A stretch of DNA of 64,000 nucleotides from Pseudomonas baetica (GTDB taxonomy: Bacteria > Pseudomonadota > Gammaproteobacteria > Pseudomonadales > Pseudomonadaceae). The notes under the pieces are model-generated. The model did no database searches, was not told the DNA's origin, and saw only the letters and a program-made list of their open reading frames with translations. Positions 8,304 to 17,399 of this stretch are shown here, piece by piece (position 1 is the stretch's first letter; each line of letters opens with the position of its first letter). The stretch covers positions 4,398,001-4,462,000 of the forward strand of contig NZ_PHHE01000001.1 of assembly GCF_002813455.1 (NCBI RefSeq), in the 5' to 3' direction. Both the position numbers and the translations under genes were made by a program.

Positions 8304-8322
8304 AATGAGAATAATTCTTATT
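8304..8322. promoter_or_regulatory. Fur box upstream of the PA4570-like gene
   Basis: AATGAGAATAATTCTTATT is a 19-bp interrupted palindrome and differs at one position from the AATGAGAATAATTCTCATT form of Pseudomonas Fur boxes. It lies just upstream of the ribosome site and start of the minus-strand gene, where Fur-Fe(II) would block RNA polymerase. Confidence 0.85.
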
Positions 8323-8483
8323 CATCAAATAGCAAGCGCCTATTGGCAGATTGCGAATTTTTCCGGGTAAAGATTGCGTAAGGTCAAAACGGCTGGCGTT
8401 TGGCTATTGCGTGGTTTTTCTGGGGGAAAGCGAGGAGGGTGCAGCTCCATCCCACGGCTGGCGCGGGATGGATGACAACTGGC

Positions 8484-8825
8484 TCAGACTTTTCTGACGA
8501 ACTCGGATTTGAGCTTCATCGGGCCGATGCCGTCGATCTTGCAGTCGATATCGTGGTCGCCATCGCACAAGCGGATGTTCTTGACCTTGGTGCCGACCTT
8601 GACCACCAGCGAGGTGCCCTTGACCTTCAGGTCCTTGATCACGGTGATGGTGTCGCCGTCTTGCAAGACGTTACCCACCGAATCTTTCTTCACTGCATCA
8701 TCAGAGGCCACTTCGGCTTCGCCATTGGCAGACCACTCGTGGGCGCACTCCGGGCAGATCAGTTGGGCACCGTCTTCGTAGGTGTATTCGGAATTGCATT
8801 TCGGGCAGGGTGGCAACGTGCTCAC
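8484..8825 (-). CDS. yjdM: YjdM (PhnA family) zinc ribbon protein
   Basis: A 113-aa protein of the PhnA/YjdM family. The N-terminal zinc ribbon is CPKC at residues 7-10 and CPEC at about 24-27. The C-terminal SH3-like PhnA domain has [23 protein letters not shown] and [23 protein letters not shown]. Despite the old name, the family has no proven phosphonate hydrolase activity. It is transcribed alone, with a REPIN just upstream of its start. The length agrees with E. coli YjdM. Confidence 0.92.
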   Translation of the reverse strand: MSTLPPCPKCNSEYTYEDGAQLICPECAHEWSANGEAEVASDDAVKKDSVGNVLQDGDTITVIKDLKVKGTSLVVKVGTKVKNIRLCDGDHDIDCKIDGIGPMKLKSEFVRKV

Positions 8826-8908
8826 TAAGGCTCCTTGGGGTGTGGATCGCTAAAAGTCGCACATTGTATAGGGTTTTACGCGAAGGAGGGCATAGCGCAG
8901 AAACAACT

Positions 8909-9011
8909 GTGGGAGCGACGGTGCGACGATTCGACTTGCTCGCGAAGGCGTCAGTTCAGTCAACATTGAAGTCGACTGACTAATCGCATTCGCGAGCAAG
9001 CCCGCTCCCAC
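8909..9011. repeat. REPIN with a 16-bp insertion in the left arm
   Basis: The left arm reads GTGGGAGCG, then about 16 extra bases (ACGGTGCGACGATTCG), then ACTTGCTCGCGAAGGCG. The right arm, ATTCGCGAGCAAGCCCGCTCCCAC, is normal. The insert contains repeated GCGAC units. The element lies between the ispB stop and the yjdM start. Confidence 0.85.
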
Positions 9012-9022
9012 AAAGGGCAGAA

Positions 9023-9991
9023 TCAGTGCGTACGGGCGACCGCAAACTCGCTCAGTTCAACCAGTGCATCGCGGTATTCGCTGGCCGGCAGCGCATCGAG
9101 GCACTTGATTGCACGGGCCACATAATCACGGGCCAGTTGCGCGGTGTACTCCAGCGAACCGGAGGCTTCAACGGCGACGCGGATGCTTTCCAGGTCTTCG
9201 ATCCCGCCTTTCTGGATCGCTTGACGCACCAATGCAGCCTGCTCAGGCGTGCCTTCGCGCATGGTGTAGATCAGCGGCAGGGTCGGCTTGCCTTCGGCCA
9301 GATCGTCACCGACGTTCTTGCCCAGGGTTTGCGCGTCGCCCTTGTAGTCGAGCAGGTCGTCGACCAGTTGGAACGCCACGCCCAGGTGATCGCCGAAGGT
9401 ACGCAGGGCTTCGCTCTGCTCGGCGGTGGCGCCGGCCAGTGCAGCAGCGCTGTGGGTTGAGGCTTCAAACAGCATCGCGGTCTTGCCGCGGATGACTTCC
9501 ATGTAGGTTTCTTCGGTGGTGCTGGCGTCGCGCACCTTGGACAGCTGCAACACTTCGCCTTCGGCGATGATGCGCGTGGCCTGGGACAGGATCTTCATCA
9601 CGGGCATCGAGCCCAGTTCGACCATCATTTCGAACGAGCGCGAGTACAGGAAGTCGCCGACCAGCACGCTCGGAGCGTTGCCCCACATGGCGTTGGCGGT
9701 CGAGCGGCCACGGCGCATGCCGGACATGTCGACCACGTCGTCATGCAGCAGAGTGGCGGTGTGCAGGAATTCGATGGTGGCGGCCAGCAGGCGCATATCG
9801 TCGCCTTCGCGACCCAAGGCCTTGCCACACAGCAACACTAATAAAGGACGCAGACGTTTGCCGCCGGCCGACGTGATGTAGTCGCCGATTTTCGATACCA
9901 GCGGTACTCGGGAAGTCAGCTGCTTCTTGATGATGCCGTCGACGGCGCTAAAATCGTCCGCCACCGCGCGGTAGAAAGCTTGGGGTTGCAT
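9023..9991 (-). CDS. ispB: Polyprenyl (octaprenyl) diphosphate synthase
   Basis: A 322-aa trans-prenyltransferase that makes the long polyprenyl side chain of ubiquinone from farnesyl diphosphate and IPP in the cytoplasm. The first aspartate-rich motif is DDVVD at residues 84-88 and the second is DDLLD at 211-215. GGKRLRP at 43-49 binds IPP. It stands alone and is divergent from rplU, the usual gammaproteobacterial arrangement (PA4569/PA4568). Chain length cannot be read from sequence alone; Pseudomonas makes ubiquinone-9, so solanesyl diphosphate may be the product. Confidence 0.95.
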   Translation of the reverse strand: MQPQAFYRAVADDFSAVDGIIKKQLTSRVPLVSKIGDYITSAGGKRLRPLLVLLCGKALGREGDDMRLLAATIEFLHTATLLHDDVVDMSGMRRGRSTANAMWGNAPSVLVGDFLYSRSFEMMVELGSMPVMKILSQATRIIAEGEVLQLSKVRDASTTEETYMEVIRGKTAMLFEASTHSAAALAGATAEQSEALRTFGDHLGVAFQLVDDLLDYKGDAQTLGKNVGDDLAEGKPTLPLIYTMREGTPEQAALVRQAIQKGGIEDLESIRVAVEASGSLEYTAQLARDYVARAIKCLDALPASEYRDALVELSEFAVARTH

Positions 9992-10070
9992 CAGCGAGAG
10001 TCGCTCCAGAAGGGTTGCGCGGCATGCTAGGACCCCCGTCCAGACCTGTCAAGGCGCGATAGACGGCTAC

Positions 10071-10099
10071 TTGCAAGCCTGTCGCGCCTTGCGTACAAT
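10071..10099 (+). promoter_or_regulatory. Sigma-70 promoter of rplU-rpmA
   Basis: TTGCAA (10071-10076), a 17-bp spacer and TACAAT (10094-10099), followed by a GC-rich discriminator (CGCGCACCC) of the kind seen at stringently controlled ribosomal promoters. The leader to the rplU start is about 125 nt, long enough for autogenous control. Confidence 0.75.
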
Positions 10100-10231
10100 C
10101 GCGCACCCTGAACTTCCTGGGCAGCACCTGCCTTACGCAATTGCAAGCGGGCCTTCCAGCCTCATGCAGCCATGCCAGCCAATACCTCTTCTTATAAAGA
10201 GCTGGGTGAGCAGGATTATCGGAGAAATACC

Positions 10232-10546
10232 ATGTCTTATGCAGTAATCGTTACTGGCGGCAAGCAGTACAAAGTCGCCCCAGGTGAATACCTGAAGATC
10301 GAAAAACTGGAAGTCGCTACCGGCGAATCCGTTACCTTTGATCGCGTTCTGTTGGTTGCCAATGGCGACGACGTAAACATCGGCGCTCCAGTTGTTGCTG
10401 GCGCTACTGTTGTGGCTGAAGTGATCTCCCAAGGTCGTCACGATAAAGTCCGCATCATCAAGTTCCGTCGTCGTAAGCACCACATGAAGCGTATGGGCCA
10501 CCGCCAGTGGTACACCGAGATCAAAATCACCGGTATTCAGGCTTAA
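10232..10546 (+). CDS. rplU: 50S ribosomal protein L21
   Basis: A 104-aa L21, a 23S rRNA-binding protein of the large subunit. [26 protein letters not shown] opens the beta-barrel, and the basic C-terminal signature [22 protein letters not shown] is intact. The start is ATG 10232, with GGAG 11-14 nt upstream. An in-frame ATG 20 codons earlier would add residues not found in L21. First gene of the rplU-rpmA operon, 35 bp ahead of rpmA. Confidence 0.98.
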   Translation: MSYAVIVTGGKQYKVAPGEYLKIEKLEVATGESVTFDRVLLVANGDDVNIGAPVVAGATVVAEVISQGRHDKVRIIKFRRRKHHMKRMGHRQWYTEIKITGIQA

Positions 10547-10581
10547 TTTCAGCCTAATTCCTCACTAGGAGAATTGAACTC

Positions 10582-10839
10582 ATGGCACACAAAAAAGCTG
10601 GTGGTAGTACCCGTAACGGTCGCGACTCAGAAGCCAAACGCCTTGGCGTCAAGATGTATGGCGGCCAGAAAATCATTCCGGGCAACATCATCGTGCGTCA
10701 GCGCGGCACCCAATTCCACGCCGGTTACGGTGTTGGCATGGGTAAAGATCACACCCTCTTCGCGAAAATCGAAGGCGTGATCAAGTTTGAAGTAAAAGGC
10801 GCGTTCAACCGCCGTTACGTGAGCGTTGTCGCAGCTTAA
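10582..10839 (+). CDS. rpmA: 50S ribosomal protein L27
   Basis: An 85-aa L27. The N-terminal tail that reaches the peptidyl transferase centre is present ([20 protein letters not shown]), followed by [23 protein letters not shown]. There is no cleaved N-terminal extension of the kind found in Firmicutes. AGGAG lies about 10 nt before the start. A terminator follows 18 bp after the stop, so obgE probably has its own promoter, unless readthrough occurs. Confidence 0.98.
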   Translation: MAHKKAGGSTRNGRDSEAKRLGVKMYGGQKIIPGNIIVRQRGTQFHAGYGVGMGKDHTLFAKIEGVIKFEVKGAFNRRYVSVVAA

Positions 10840-10857
10840 TTGCGCAATCGCTGGAAG

Positions 10858-10883
10858 AGCCCTGTCTTGCGACGGGGCTTTTT
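10858..10883 (+). terminator. Terminator of rplU-rpmA
   Basis: Stem AGCCCTGTC paired with GACGGGGCT (one T-G pair), a TTGC loop, then TTTTT at 10879-10883. It lies 18 bp after the rpmA stop. Confidence 0.88.
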
Positions 10884-10993
10884 CGTTTGTGGGGTGAGTC
10901 TCTTGCAAAGCTGTTTGTATGGGCTGTCGGCGTGCGAAGCAGGTCGTGTTTTGGGGTCGCTGCGCTCATTTTTGCAAGAGTCTTATGTCTTGA

Positions 10994-12256
<1,263 letters not shown>

Positions 12257-12263
12257 TTCGTTG

Positions 12264-12310
12264 TGTAGGAGCTGCCGCAGGCTGCGATCTTTTGATCTTC
12301 AGAAGATCGC
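12264..12310. repeat. Pseudomonas repeat, GTAGGAGCTGCCGCAGGCTGCGATC type
   Basis: A single copy of another repeat common in the P. fluorescens group, beginning TGTAGGAGCTGCCGCAGGC. It ends in a perfect 8-bp hairpin (GCGATCTT at 12284-12291 and AAGATCGC at 12303-12310). It begins 8 bp after the obgE stop. Recognition of the family is from memory. Confidence 0.7.
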
Positions 12311-12372
12311 TGGTGTGTGCTGAGCCTTCCTCGGGGTGGTGTTATCATCGCCGCAAGCCGTTTTTTCTAAGG

Positions 12373-12396
12373 CGCCGCTCAATCGAGCGGCGTTTT
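12373..12396 (+). terminator. Terminator between obgE and proB
   Basis: An 8-bp stem, CGCCGCTC and GAGCGGCG, with an AATC loop, followed by TTTT. It lies 80 bp before proB and could end obgE transcripts or act as an attenuator in the proB leader. Confidence 0.75.
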
Positions 12397-12475
12397 AGTA
12401 TCTGGAAATCGCAAGTCACAAATAACGTCACGGGCAGCGCTGGGTCGCGCTGTCCTCAAGCTAAGGTTGAAGATG

Positions 12476-13594
12476 ATGCGGAGCAAGGTGACAGGTGCGC
12501 AGCGTTGGGTCGTGAAGATCGGCAGCGCTTTGCTGACAGCTGATGGCAAGGGGCTGGATCGTGCGGCAATGAGTGTCTGGGTCGAGCAGATGGTGGCCCT
12601 GCATGAGGCTGGTGTCGAGTTGGTGCTGGTGTCCTCCGGGGCGGTGGCGGCCGGGATGAGTCGTTTGGGTTGGACCGCACGACCCAGTGCGATGCACGAA
12701 CTCCAGGCGGCCGCTGCGATCGGTCAGATGGGCTTGGTGCAGGCTTGGGAGTCGAGCTTTGCCGAGCATGGCCGGCACACGGCGCAGATTCTTCTGACTC
12801 ACGACGACCTGTCCGATCGCAAGCGCTACCTGAACGCCCGCAGCACCTTGCGTGCGCTGGTCGAGCTGAAAGTCATCCCGGTCATCAATGAAAACGACAC
12901 CGTGGTCACTGACGAAATCCGTTTTGGTGACAACGATACGCTGGCGGCGCTGGTGGCCAATCTGGTCGAAGCTGATTTGCTGGTGATCCTCACTGATCGC
13001 GACGGCATGTTCGACGCTGATCCGCGCAACAATCCTGAAGCGCAGATGATCTACGAGGCGCGCGCCGATGATCCGAGTCTGGATGCGGTGGCGGGCGGCA
13101 CGGGTGGTGCGCTGGGTCGCGGCGGCATGCAGACCAAGTTGCGCGCTGCGCGGCTGGCGGCGCGCTCTGGTGCGCACACCGTCATCGTTGGTGGTCGGCT
13201 TGAGCGTGTGCTCGATCGTCTGAGGGCGGGTGAGCGCATCGGCACCTTGCTGTCGCCTGAGCGCGGCATGCTGGCGGCGCGCAAGCAGTGGCTGGCCGGG
13301 CATCTGCAAACCCGCGGCACCTTGGTGCTGGATGATGGTGCGGTGTCGGCTTTGTCGCAGGGCAACAAGAGCCTGTTGCCGGTTGGCGTCAAACTGGTGC
13401 AGGGCAGCTTCCGTCGCGGGGAAATGGTGGTTTGCGTGGCGCCGGACGGTCGAGAGATCGCCCGTGGCCTGGCCAACTACAGTGCCCTGGAAGCACAAAA
13501 AATCATCGGTCAGTCGTCGGATGCGATTGTCGGTTTGCTGGGTTACATGGCTGAGCCGGAGCTGGTTCACCGTGACAATCTGATTCTGGTTTGA
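12476..13594 (+). CDS. proB: Glutamate 5-kinase
   Basis: A 372-aa ProB that phosphorylates L-glutamate in the first step of proline synthesis. The amino-acid kinase domain starts [15 protein letters not shown], has [11 protein letters not shown] and [18 protein letters not shown], and is followed by a C-terminal PUA domain from about residue 280. Two adjacent ATG codons (12473, 12476) are possible. I chose 12476, which gives the usual 372 residues; AAGG is 9 nt upstream. proA is not nearby, as in other Pseudomonas. creA follows 10 bp later and may be co-transcribed. Confidence 0.96.
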   Translation: MRSKVTGAQRWVVKIGSALLTADGKGLDRAAMSVWVEQMVALHEAGVELVLVSSGAVAAGMSRLGWTARPSAMHELQAAAAIGQMGLVQAWESSFAEHGRHTAQILLTHDDLSDRKRYLNARSTLRALVELKVIPVINENDTVVTDEIRFGDNDTLAALVANLVEADLLVILTDRDGMFDADPRNNPEAQMIYEARADDPSLDAVAGGTGGALGRGGMQTKLRAARLAARSGAHTVIVGGRLERVLDRLRAGERIGTLLSPERGMLAARKQWLAGHLQTRGTLVLDDGAVSALSQGNKSLLPVGVKLVQGSFRRGEMVVCVAPDGREIARGLANYSALEAQKIIGQSSDAIVGLLGYMAEPELVHRDNLILV

Positions 13595-13604
13595 GGAAAG
13601 CTCG

Positions 13605-14072
13605 ATGCGTGTAGCAAAAGGATTGTTGGGTCTGCTGATGGCGATGCCATTGCTGGCTTCGGCCGAAGAAATCGGTCAGGTGTCGACGGTGTTCAAGTTT
13701 GTCGGGCCGAACGACCGGATTGTGGTCGAGGCTTTTGATGATCCCAAGGTAGAGGGTGTGACCTGCTACCTGTCGCGCGCCAAGACCGGCGGCGTGAAAG
13801 GTGGTCTGGGTCTGGCCGAGGATCGTGCAGAGGCCTCCATCGCTTGTCGTCAGGTTGGCCCGATCAAGTTCAGGGGTGAGTTGAAGGATGGCGATGAGGT
13901 GTTCAAGGAGCGCACGTCGCTGGTATTCAAGACCATGCAGGTGGTGCGCTTCCTCGACAAGAAGCGCAATACGCTGGTGTACCTGGTCTACAGCGATCGC
14001 CTGATCGAGGGTAGCCCGCAGAATGCGGTAACCGCAATCCCGATCCTGCCGTGGGTGCCGGTCCAGCAATAA
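13605..14072 (+). CDS. creA: CreA family protein
   Basis: A 155-aa exported protein of the CreA family (PA4564-like). The signal peptide is [20 protein letters not shown], with cleavage before EEIGQV. The mature part has [35 protein letters not shown] and ends with AIPILPWV, both typical of the family. Its two Cys (in VTCYL and IACRQV) could pair. The link to catabolite control in E. coli is historical and no activity is known. It is 10 bp downstream of proB. Confidence 0.92.
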   Translation: MRVAKGLLGLLMAMPLLASAEEIGQVSTVFKFVGPNDRIVVEAFDDPKVEGVTCYLSRAKTGGVKGGLGLAEDRAEASIACRQVGPIKFRGELKDGDEVFKERTSLVFKTMQVVRFLDKKRNTLVYLVYSDRLIEGSPQNAVTAIPILPWVPVQQ

Positions 14073-14088
14073 CACCGCAAAACAAACT

Positions 14089-14176
14089 GTGGGAGCGGGC
14101 TTGCTCGCGAAGAGGTCGTGTCAGTCGATAGAGCTATCAACTGGCAGATCGCATTCGTGAGCGGGCTCGCTCCCAC
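14089..14176. repeat. REPIN, GCGGGCTTGCTCGCGAA type
   Basis: The left arm, GTGGGAGCGGGCTTGCTCGC, is intact. The right arm, ATTCGTGAGCGGGCTCGCTCCCAC, differs at a few inner positions, so pairing is imperfect. It lies between the creA and rpsT 3' ends. Confidence 0.88.
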
Positions 14177-14212
14177 ATTTTTTTGCGCTGGATTTGCTAA
14201 ATCGCAGGCAAT

Positions 14213-14240
14213 AAAAAACCGACCCTGAGGTCGGTTTTTT
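14213..14240 (-). terminator. Terminator of rpsT (possibly bidirectional)
   Basis: AAAAAACCGACC and GGTCGGTTTTTT form a symmetrical stem with a CTGA loop, giving U-runs on either strand. It lies 15 bp past the rpsT stop and can also stop readthrough from creA. Confidence 0.92.
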
Positions 14241-14254
14241 AATGACTACGTCGC

Positions 14255-14527
14255 TTAGGCAGCTTCTTTCAGTGCCTTGACGTGGCCATTCAGGCGGCTC
14301 TTATGACGAGCAGCCTTGTTCTTGTGGATGATGCCTTTATCGGCCATGCGGTCGATAACTGGCACAGCCAGAACGTATGCAGCTTGAGCTTTTTCAGCGT
14401 CTTTTGCGTCGATGGCTTTAATTACATTCTTGATGTAGGTACGAACCATGGAACGCAGGCTGGCGTTGTGGCTGCGACGCTTCTCAGCCTGTTTTGCACG
14501 TTTTTTGGCGGAAGGTGAGTTGGCCAC
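14255..14527 (-). CDS. rpsT: 30S ribosomal protein S20
   Basis: A 90-aa, highly basic helical S20, [34 protein letters not shown]..., which binds 16S rRNA early in assembly. The length is normal. GAGGAGCTCGACGGTGGCC precedes the ATG, and the leader is about 45 nt from the predicted promoter. S20 represses its own translation in E. coli; nothing visible here proves that. It is divergent from murJ, as in P. aeruginosa (PA4563/PA4562). Confidence 0.98.
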   Translation of the reverse strand: MANSPSAKKRAKQAEKRRSHNASLRSMVRTYIKNVIKAIDAKDAEKAQAAYVLAVPVIDRMADKGIIHKNKAARHKSRLNGHVKALKEAA

Positions 14528-14580
14528 CGTCGAGCTCCTCGAAAGACTTTTTAGGAAATAGCAAACAAAATAGGCCGCGA

Positions 14581-14609
14581 ATCATGCCGATGAAGAGTTC
14601 TCTTGTCAA
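14581..14609 (-). promoter_or_regulatory. Sigma-70 promoter of rpsT
   Basis: On the minus strand, TTGACA (14609-14604), a 17-bp spacer and CATGAT (14586-14581), followed by the GC-rich TCGCGGCC. The predicted leader is about 45 nt. Confidence 0.7.
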
Positions 14610-14779
14610 GGGCACTTCAATCGTTCCGCTAAGTGGTAGGTATAAAGAGGCGGGATATTTATTTCCGGCGCTTGACCTGTAAACTCGCGAGCTTTGGCTC
14701 TGTGCTGTTGCGGCGCGGAGTATCGCACAAGTGGGCGCATTGTTCGCCTGCTGTTTATCGAAAGGCCCTGATTTCCTCA

Positions 14780-16318
14780 ATGAATCTGCTCAAATCGTTG
14801 GCCGCCGTCAGCTCTATCACGATGCTTTCCCGGATTTTGGGGTTCGTTCGTGACACGCTCATTGCTCGCACATTTGGCGCCGGGATGGCGACGGACGCCT
14901 TCTTTATCGCCTTCAAACTGCCCAATCTGCTGCGGCGAATTTTCGCTGAGGGCGCGTTCTCTCAGGCATTTGTGCCGATTCTGGCCGAATATAAAAGTCA
15001 GCAGGGCGAGGAGGCGACTCGAACCTTTATCGCCTACGTATCGGGTTTGTTGACCCTGGTATTGGCCGTGGTAACGGCGCTGGGCATGATTGCCGCACCT
15101 TGGGTGATCTGGGCTACAGCCCCCGGTTTCACCGATACACCGGAAAAATTCCAGCTGACCTCCGATCTGTTGCGGGTGACCTTCCCCTATATATTGCTGA
15201 TCTCCCTGTCATCGCTGGCCGGGGCGATCCTCAATACCTGGAACCGTTTCTCGGTGCCGGCGTTCGTGCCGACACTGCTCAACGTCAGCATGATCGTGTT
15301 TTCGTTGTTTTTGACGCCGTACTTCGATCCACCAGTCATGGCGCTTGGCTGGGCGGTGCTGGTCGGCGGTCTGGCGCAATTGCTCTATCAACTGCCACAC
15401 CTGAAAAAGATCGGCATGCTGGTGCTGCCGCGCCTGAATTTGCGCGACACCGGCGTCTGGCGGGTGATGAAGCAGATGCTGCCGGCGATCCTCGGTGTCT
15501 CGGTGAGCCAGATTTCGCTGATCATCAACACCATCTTCGCCTCGTTTCTGGTTGCAGGCTCGGTGTCGTGGATGTACTACGCCGATCGCCTGATGGAGCT
15601 GCCGTCCGGCGTCCTCGGCGTGGCACTGGGCACAATCCTGTTGCCGACTCTGGCCAAAACCTATGCCAGCAAGGATCGCCACGAGTATTCGCGGATTCTC
15701 GACTGGGGCTTGCGCCTGTGCTTCGTGCTGGTGCTGCCGTGCTCATTGGCCTTGGGGATTCTCGCTGAGCCGTTGACTGTTTCGCTGTTCCAGTATGGTC
15801 AGTTCAGTGGCTTTGATGCCGAGATGACCCAGCGCGCATTGATTGCCTATTCTGTCGGTCTGCTCGGGATCATCGTGATCAAAGTGCTGGCGCCGGGCTT
15901 TTATGCGCAACAGAACATCCGTACGCCGGTGAAAATCGCAATCTTCACGCTGGTGGTGACTCAGTTGTTCAACCTGTTGCTGATCGGCCCGTTGGCCCAT
16001 GCCGGTCTGGCGTTGGCGATCAGTGCCGGCGCTTGTCTGAACGCCGGGTTGCTGTTCTATCAACTGCGCAAACAGCAGATGTACCAGCCGCAACCAGGCT
16101 GGGCCAAGTTCGGCTTCAAGCTGGTTGTGGCCGTGGCGGTGATGTCGGTGGTGTTGTTGGTCGGCATGCATTTCATGCCGGCTTGGGATCAGGGGCACAT
16201 GCTTGAGCGCTTCCTGCGTCTGGGCGCTTTGGTGGCAGCGGGCGTGGTGGCGTATTTCGGTATGTTGCTGCTGCTCGGTTTCCGTCTGCGCGACTTCAAT
16301 CGCAAGGCCTTGAGCTGA
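14780..16318 (+). CDS. murJ: Lipid II flippase MurJ
   Basis: A 512-aa polytopic inner membrane protein of the MOP superfamily that flips lipid II to the periplasm for peptidoglycan synthesis. The N-terminus [35 protein letters not shown] is the family signature, and [23 protein letters not shown] holds the conserved Arg residues of the cavity. About 14 hydrophobic segments are visible. ATG 14780 gives the family length; the frame is open 49 codons upstream, overlapping the rpsT promoter region. A TATAAT 13 bp after the stop may serve ribF. Confidence 0.97.
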   Translation: MNLLKSLAAVSSITMLSRILGFVRDTLIARTFGAGMATDAFFIAFKLPNLLRRIFAEGAFSQAFVPILAEYKSQQGEEATRTFIAYVSGLLTLVLAVVTALGMIAAPWVIWATAPGFTDTPEKFQLTSDLLRVTFPYILLISLSSLAGAILNTWNRFSVPAFVPTLLNVSMIVFSLFLTPYFDPPVMALGWAVLVGGLAQLLYQLPHLKKIGMLVLPRLNLRDTGVWRVMKQMLPAILGVSVSQISLIINTIFASFLVAGSVSWMYYADRLMELPSGVLGVALGTILLPTLAKTYASKDRHEYSRILDWGLRLCFVLVLPCSLALGILAEPLTVSLFQYGQFSGFDAEMTQRALIAYSVGLLGIIVIKVLAPGFYAQQNIRTPVKIAIFTLVVTQLFNLLLIGPLAHAGLALAISAGACLNAGLLFYQLRKQQMYQPQPGWAKFGFKLVVAVAVMSVVLLVGMHFMPAWDQGHMLERFLRLGALVAAGVVAYFGMLLLLGFRLRDFNRKALS

Positions 16319-16413
16319 GGTTTTACCCTTTATAATCGGGCACGGGCCGGCAGTTTTGTCGGCTTGATCACTTTGCGTTACGGTGTTGCCTGTCGTCTGT
16401 CGCCGGGTGTGGT

Positions 16414-16419
16414 TATAAT
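16414..16419 (+). promoter_or_regulatory. Candidate -10 box for the ribF-ileS-lspA-fkpB operon
   Basis: A consensus TATAAT lies 28 bp before the ribF start. No good -35 is visible at 16-18 bp. A second TATAAT at 16331-16336, in the same TATAATCGG context, gives an alternative start. Confidence 0.4.
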
Positions 16420-16447
16420 CGGCCACTTTATGAGCAAGAAGCGCGTT

Positions 16448-17386
16448 ATGCAGCTGGTTCGAGGCCTCCACAACTTGCGCCCCCAGCATCGGGGCTGCGT
16501 CGCCACTATTGGCAACTTTGACGGTGTTCACCGTGGTCACCAGGCTATCCTGGCCCGGCTGCGTGAGCGTGCGCTCGAGTTGGGCGTACCCAGCTGCGTG
16601 GTGATTTTCGAGCCGCAGCCACGGGAATTCTTTGCCCCCGAGACCGCGCCGGCACGTTTGGCGCGGTTGCGCGACAAACTGCAACTGCTGGCGGCCGAAG
16701 GCGTTGACCGGGTCTTGTGCCTGGCCTTCAACCAGCGTCTGAGCAAGCTCAGCGCCAGTGAGTTCGTCGATACCATTCTGGTAGACGGTCTCGGCGTGCA
16801 GCATCTTGAGGTCGGTGACGATTTCCGCTTCGGTTGCGACCGCCTCGGCGATTTCGATTTCCTGCTGCAGGCCGGGCAGGTTCACGGTTTTAGCGTCGAA
16901 GCTGCACAAACCGTCGAGCTGGATGGCATTCGTGTCAGCAGCACGCAAGTGCGCAACGCGTTGGCCGCCGCCGATTTTGCCTTGGCCGAACGCCTGCTGG
17001 GCCGCCCTTACCGCATTGCCGGTCGCGTGCTGCATGGCCAGAAACTGGCCCGGCAACTGGGTACGCCCACTGCCAATATTCAACTCAAGCGTCGTCGCGT
17101 GCCGTTCACCGGGGTTTATCTGGTGGATGTGGACATCGACGGCAAGACCTGGCCCGGCGTCGCCAATATCGGCGTACGGCCCACGGTGCAAGGTGATGGC
17201 AAGGCCCACCTTGAAGTCCATCTTCTCGATTTTGCCGGCGATCTGTATGACCGGCGTTTGACGGTGGTTTTCCACCAAAAGCTGCGTGAAGAACAGCGAT
17301 TCGCCTCCCTGGAGGCGCTGAAAACGGCGATCAATGCGGATGTCGCCACCGCCCGTGCACTAGCCGCACCTAGCGCCCATCGCTAA
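16448..17386 (+). CDS. ribF: Bifunctional riboflavin kinase / FAD synthetase
   Basis: A 312-aa RibF that converts riboflavin to FMN and FAD. The N-terminal FAD synthetase domain has the nucleotidyl-transferase motif GNFDGVHRGHQ, and the middle has VSSTQVRNALAAADFALAERLLGRPYRI. The C-terminal riboflavin kinase domain has GTPTANI and FTGVYLVDV. The start MQLVRGLHNLRPQHRG (ATG 16448) is the one conserved in the family; an in-frame ATG six codons upstream is possible. It is 13 bp before ileS, in the ribF-ileS-lspA order typical of proteobacteria. Confidence 0.96.
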   Translation: MQLVRGLHNLRPQHRGCVATIGNFDGVHRGHQAILARLRERALELGVPSCVVIFEPQPREFFAPETAPARLARLRDKLQLLAAEGVDRVLCLAFNQRLSKLSASEFVDTILVDGLGVQHLEVGDDFRFGCDRLGDFDFLLQAGQVHGFSVEAAQTVELDGIRVSSTQVRNALAAADFALAERLLGRPYRIAGRVLHGQKLARQLGTPTANIQLKRRRVPFTGVYLVDVDIDGKTWPGVANIGVRPTVQGDGKAHLEVHLLDFAGDLYDRRLTVVFHQKLREEQRFASLEALKTAINADVATARALAAPSAHR

Positions 17387-17399
17387 TGAAGAGCCTTAA

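Noticed and set aside
10172..10231. In-frame 20-codon N-terminal extension of rplU
   Set aside because: L21 proteins begin at the MSYAVIV position, which has its own GGAG site.
14633..14779. 49-codon upstream extension of murJ
   Set aside because: It runs through the rpsT promoter region and is not part of MurJ; ATG 14780 gives the family length.
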